From positions 1 through 64,000 of the forward strand of contig CANNFA010000009.1 of NCBI GenBank assembly GCA_947503765.1: a stretch of 64,000 nt of DNA, read 5' to 3'. Below are positions 62,524 through 64,000 of this stretch, one piece after another; within the stretch, counting starts at the first letter, position 1; every line of letters starts with the position of its first letter. The notes under the pieces are model-generated. The model was not told the DNA's origin. It was given only the letters and a program-made list of their open reading frames with translations, and did not search any database. Position numbers and translations under genes: made by a program. The DNA is from an uncultured Paracoccaceae bacterium. GTDB taxonomy: Bacteria; Pseudomonadota; Alphaproteobacteria; Rhodobacterales; Rhodobacteraceae.

Positions 62524-63330
62524 ATGACCTGCTGGGAAACCATCGGCGCCTATGCGTTCCGCAGCCTCGGCTATGGCGAGCGGCTGTTGCCGCGATCCGA
62601 TTTCACCCTGTGCCAGCAGTTCACGCTGATCGGCTCGGGGATGATCTGGAACGTCTATTACGGGGTGCTGGCGCTGGCCTTCGGTTTCGTGTTCGCGATC
62701 TCGCTGGCGCTGGCCAAGAACGCGCGCCCGGCCGTGCTGCGCAAGCCGGCGGAATGGTTCGTCTTCGTGTTCCGCGGCTCGCCGCTCTTCATCCAGTTCT
62801 TCCTGGCCTATTTCCTGTTCCAGGCGCTGAAACAGGTAAGCCCGGTCTTCGATCCGCTGACCAGCGCGGCGCTGGGCGCGCTGATCGTGCTGTTTCTTAA
62901 TACCGCCGCCTATTCGGGCGAGATTTTCCTTGGCGCGCTGCGCTCGGTTCCGGCGGGCGACATCGACGCCGCCGACGCTTACGGCATGACCGGCTGGACA
63001 CGGTTCCGCCGGGTGCTGTTCCCGACCATGCTGCGGCTGGGCTGGCCGGCCTATACGAACGAGGCGATCTTCCTGTTCCACGCCACGACGCTGGTGTTCT
63101 TTTCCGGCTTTCCGGCCTGGCAGCAGAAGGGCGACGCGCTGTATTACGCCCGGTATTTCGCCGACAAGACGTTCAACCCGTTCATCCCCTATCCGATCGT
63201 GGCATTCTATTTCGTGCTGCTGACGCTGGCGGTGATCGGCCTGTTCGGCTGGATCAATGCGCGGCTGAACCGGCATCTGCCGCAGGAGCAGCGCCGCAGG
63301 ATACGCGTGCGCCCGCAATTGATCCGGTAG
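62524..63330 (+). CDS. Amino-acid ABC transporter permease (HisM type)
   Basis: A 268-residue permease, partner of the preceding one. The coupling motif is DIDAADAYGMTGWTRFRRVLFPTMLR. The family's FVFVFRGSPLFIQFFLAYF and LNTAAYSGEIFLGALRSVPAGD are present. The ATG at 62524 begins MTCWETIGAYAFRSLGYGERLLP. The frame is open through the repeat array upstream, but that part is not coding by content. It ends the operon ATPase, binding protein, permease, permease. Confidence 0.92.
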   Translation: MTCWETIGAYAFRSLGYGERLLPRSDFTLCQQFTLIGSGMIWNVYYGVLALAFGFVFAISLALAKNARPAVLRKPAEWFVFVFRGSPLFIQFFLAYFLFQALKQVSPVFDPLTSAALGALIVLFLNTAAYSGEIFLGALRSVPAGDIDAADAYGMTGWTRFRRVLFPTMLRLGWPAYTNEAIFLFHATTLVFFSGFPAWQQKGDALYYARYFADKTFNPFIPYPIVAFYFVLLTLAVIGLFGWINARLNRHLPQEQRRRIRVRPQLIR

Positions 63331-63554
63331 GGGGCGCCTTTCGCCTTCGGATCAGTGTGTCATGCGCGGAATCAAGGCCGCAGGCCGCCGCGCAAGCGCC
63401 GGCCCGTCCCGGCGGGCTGGCGCTTTGGCCACCTGTGCGTGCCGCTCGCAGCGCGTGCGGACTTGGCTGGCATAAATCGCGCCGCTCTGCCGTTGATGCG
63501 CCACCCCACGGGCCGGCGCTTGCGCGGCCTCGACTCCGTGCCAGCCCGTCCCGC

Positions 63555-64000
63555 TCAGCAATTCGGCACGTTCACCGCCAGCCCGCCCAGCGAGGTTTCC
63601 TTGTACTTCTCGGCCATGTCGCGGCCCGTCTGGCGCATCGTCTCGATACAGGCATCGAGCGGGACAAGATGGGTGCCGTCGCCGCGCAGGGCCAGCGAGG
63701 CGGCCGAGACCGCCTTGATGGCGCCCAGCCCGTTGCGCTCGATGCAAGGCACCTGCACCAGCCCGCGCACCGGATCGCAGGTCATGCCCAGATGATGCTC
63801 CAGCGCGATCTCGGCGGCGTTCTCGATCTGCTCGGGCGTGCCGCCCAGCACCGCGCAGAGCCCGGCGGCGGCCATCGCCGCGGCGCTGCCGACCTCGGCC
63901 TGGCATCCCGCTTCGGCGCCGCTGATCGAGGCGTTGTATTTCACCAGCCCGCCGATCGCCGCCGCCGTCAGCAGAAAGTCCGGCACCCGCGCCGCGCTGG
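63555..64000 (-). CDS. sdaA: L-serine ammonia-lyase, C-terminal part (cut by window edge)
   Basis: The last ~148 residues of an iron-sulfur L-serine dehydratase, which turns serine into pyruvate and ammonia. The cluster-binding cysteines are recognisable in [20 protein letters not shown] and in [18 protein letters not shown]. Further conserved text is [34 protein letters not shown], whose terminal cysteine is typical of the family. The N-terminal part continues beyond base 64000. The strand is opposite to the transporter genes, so the two units converge. Confidence 0.95.
   Translation of the reverse strand, partial: SAARVPDFLLTAAAIGGLVKYNASISGAEAGCQAEVGSAAAMAAAGLCAVLGGTPEQIENAAEIALEHHLGMTCDPVRGLVQVPCIERNGLGAIKAVSAASLALRGDGTHLVPLDACIETMRQTGRDMAEKYKETSLGGLAVNVPNC

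Noticed and set aside
63331-63554. A small gene between the permease and the serine dehydratase
   Set aside because: Available frames are Arg/Pro/Ala-rich shadows without a ribosome-binding site. The two flanking genes converge here.

Overview
The window is high-GC chromosomal DNA from an alphaproteobacterium of the Rhodobacteraceae/Roseobacteraceae group. The evidence is the gene order ftsW-murG-murC-murB-ddl-ftsQ-ftsA-ftsZ-lpxC-bamD-recN, two small DUF2484-type genes between murC and murB, DUF2842 and DUF6524-like small membrane proteins, a CHCC zinc-finger protein, a core-2-type glycosyltransferase, and a LuxI/LuxR pair. I cannot name the genus from sequence alone.

Layout. (1) 1-3821 is a scarred mobile region. 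A response-regulator tail and a sensor kinase cut at its phospho-acceptor box meet a complete IS256-type insertion sequence. On the other side of the IS is an integrase without its catalytic half, which abuts a tRNA-Gln gene. This looks like the remains of a tRNA-targeted island whose body was lost through the IS. (2) 4014-13843 is mostly minus strand: a BON-MscS channel, a KpsE/KpsT capsule-export pair, NhaA, an ArsR-regulated permease, a UDG-like protein, an SseB-like protein and an EamA exporter. (3) 14091-27396 holds a secreted polyproline/GYF protein, a cupin, a divergent sulfotransferase/glycosyltransferase pair, small housekeeping genes, a TrhA-type membrane protein, a beta-propeller protein, polA, a secreted SGNH hydrolase, a Gph-type phosphatase with a thioredoxin-fold protein, and a lytic transglycosylase lipoprotein. 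(4) 27498-41784 is the distal half of the division and cell-wall cluster through lpxC, bamD and recN. The proximal half (mraZ to murD) is not here. (5) 41825-46802 carries an EamA protein, rpsA behind an attenuator-like leader, ihfB, a LapA-domain protein and trpF. (6) 46911-52532 is a carbohydrate ABC importer with a FucU/RbsD mutarotase. (7) 52642-57064 holds DUF2842, purA, DUF6524, secG and pyrG. (8) 57182-59133 is a quorum-sensing locus: luxI, a luxR, and a second LuxR-like protein with the signal-binding domain but no DNA-binding domain. (9) 59268-64000 has a TerB-like protein, a polar amino-acid ABC importer and the end of an L-serine dehydratase.

Three families of structured intergenic repeats are visible. 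Family A is a palindrome that abuts, and probably supplies, stop codons (4014, 12805, 57136). Family B is a double hairpin with a GAGGTATTT-like tail that follows plus-strand genes (40013, 46808, 52535; an inverted copy near 31850; degenerate copies near 23725 and 54743). Family C is a triple GCCCCGGG/CCCGGGGC array between two permease genes (62405). The strongest candidates for further work are the luxI ribosome-binding site buried in a 9-bp hairpin, the LuxR-like protein without DNA-binding domain, the IS-mediated deletion scar, the stop-codon-forming repeats, and the short terminated transcript upstream of rpsA.
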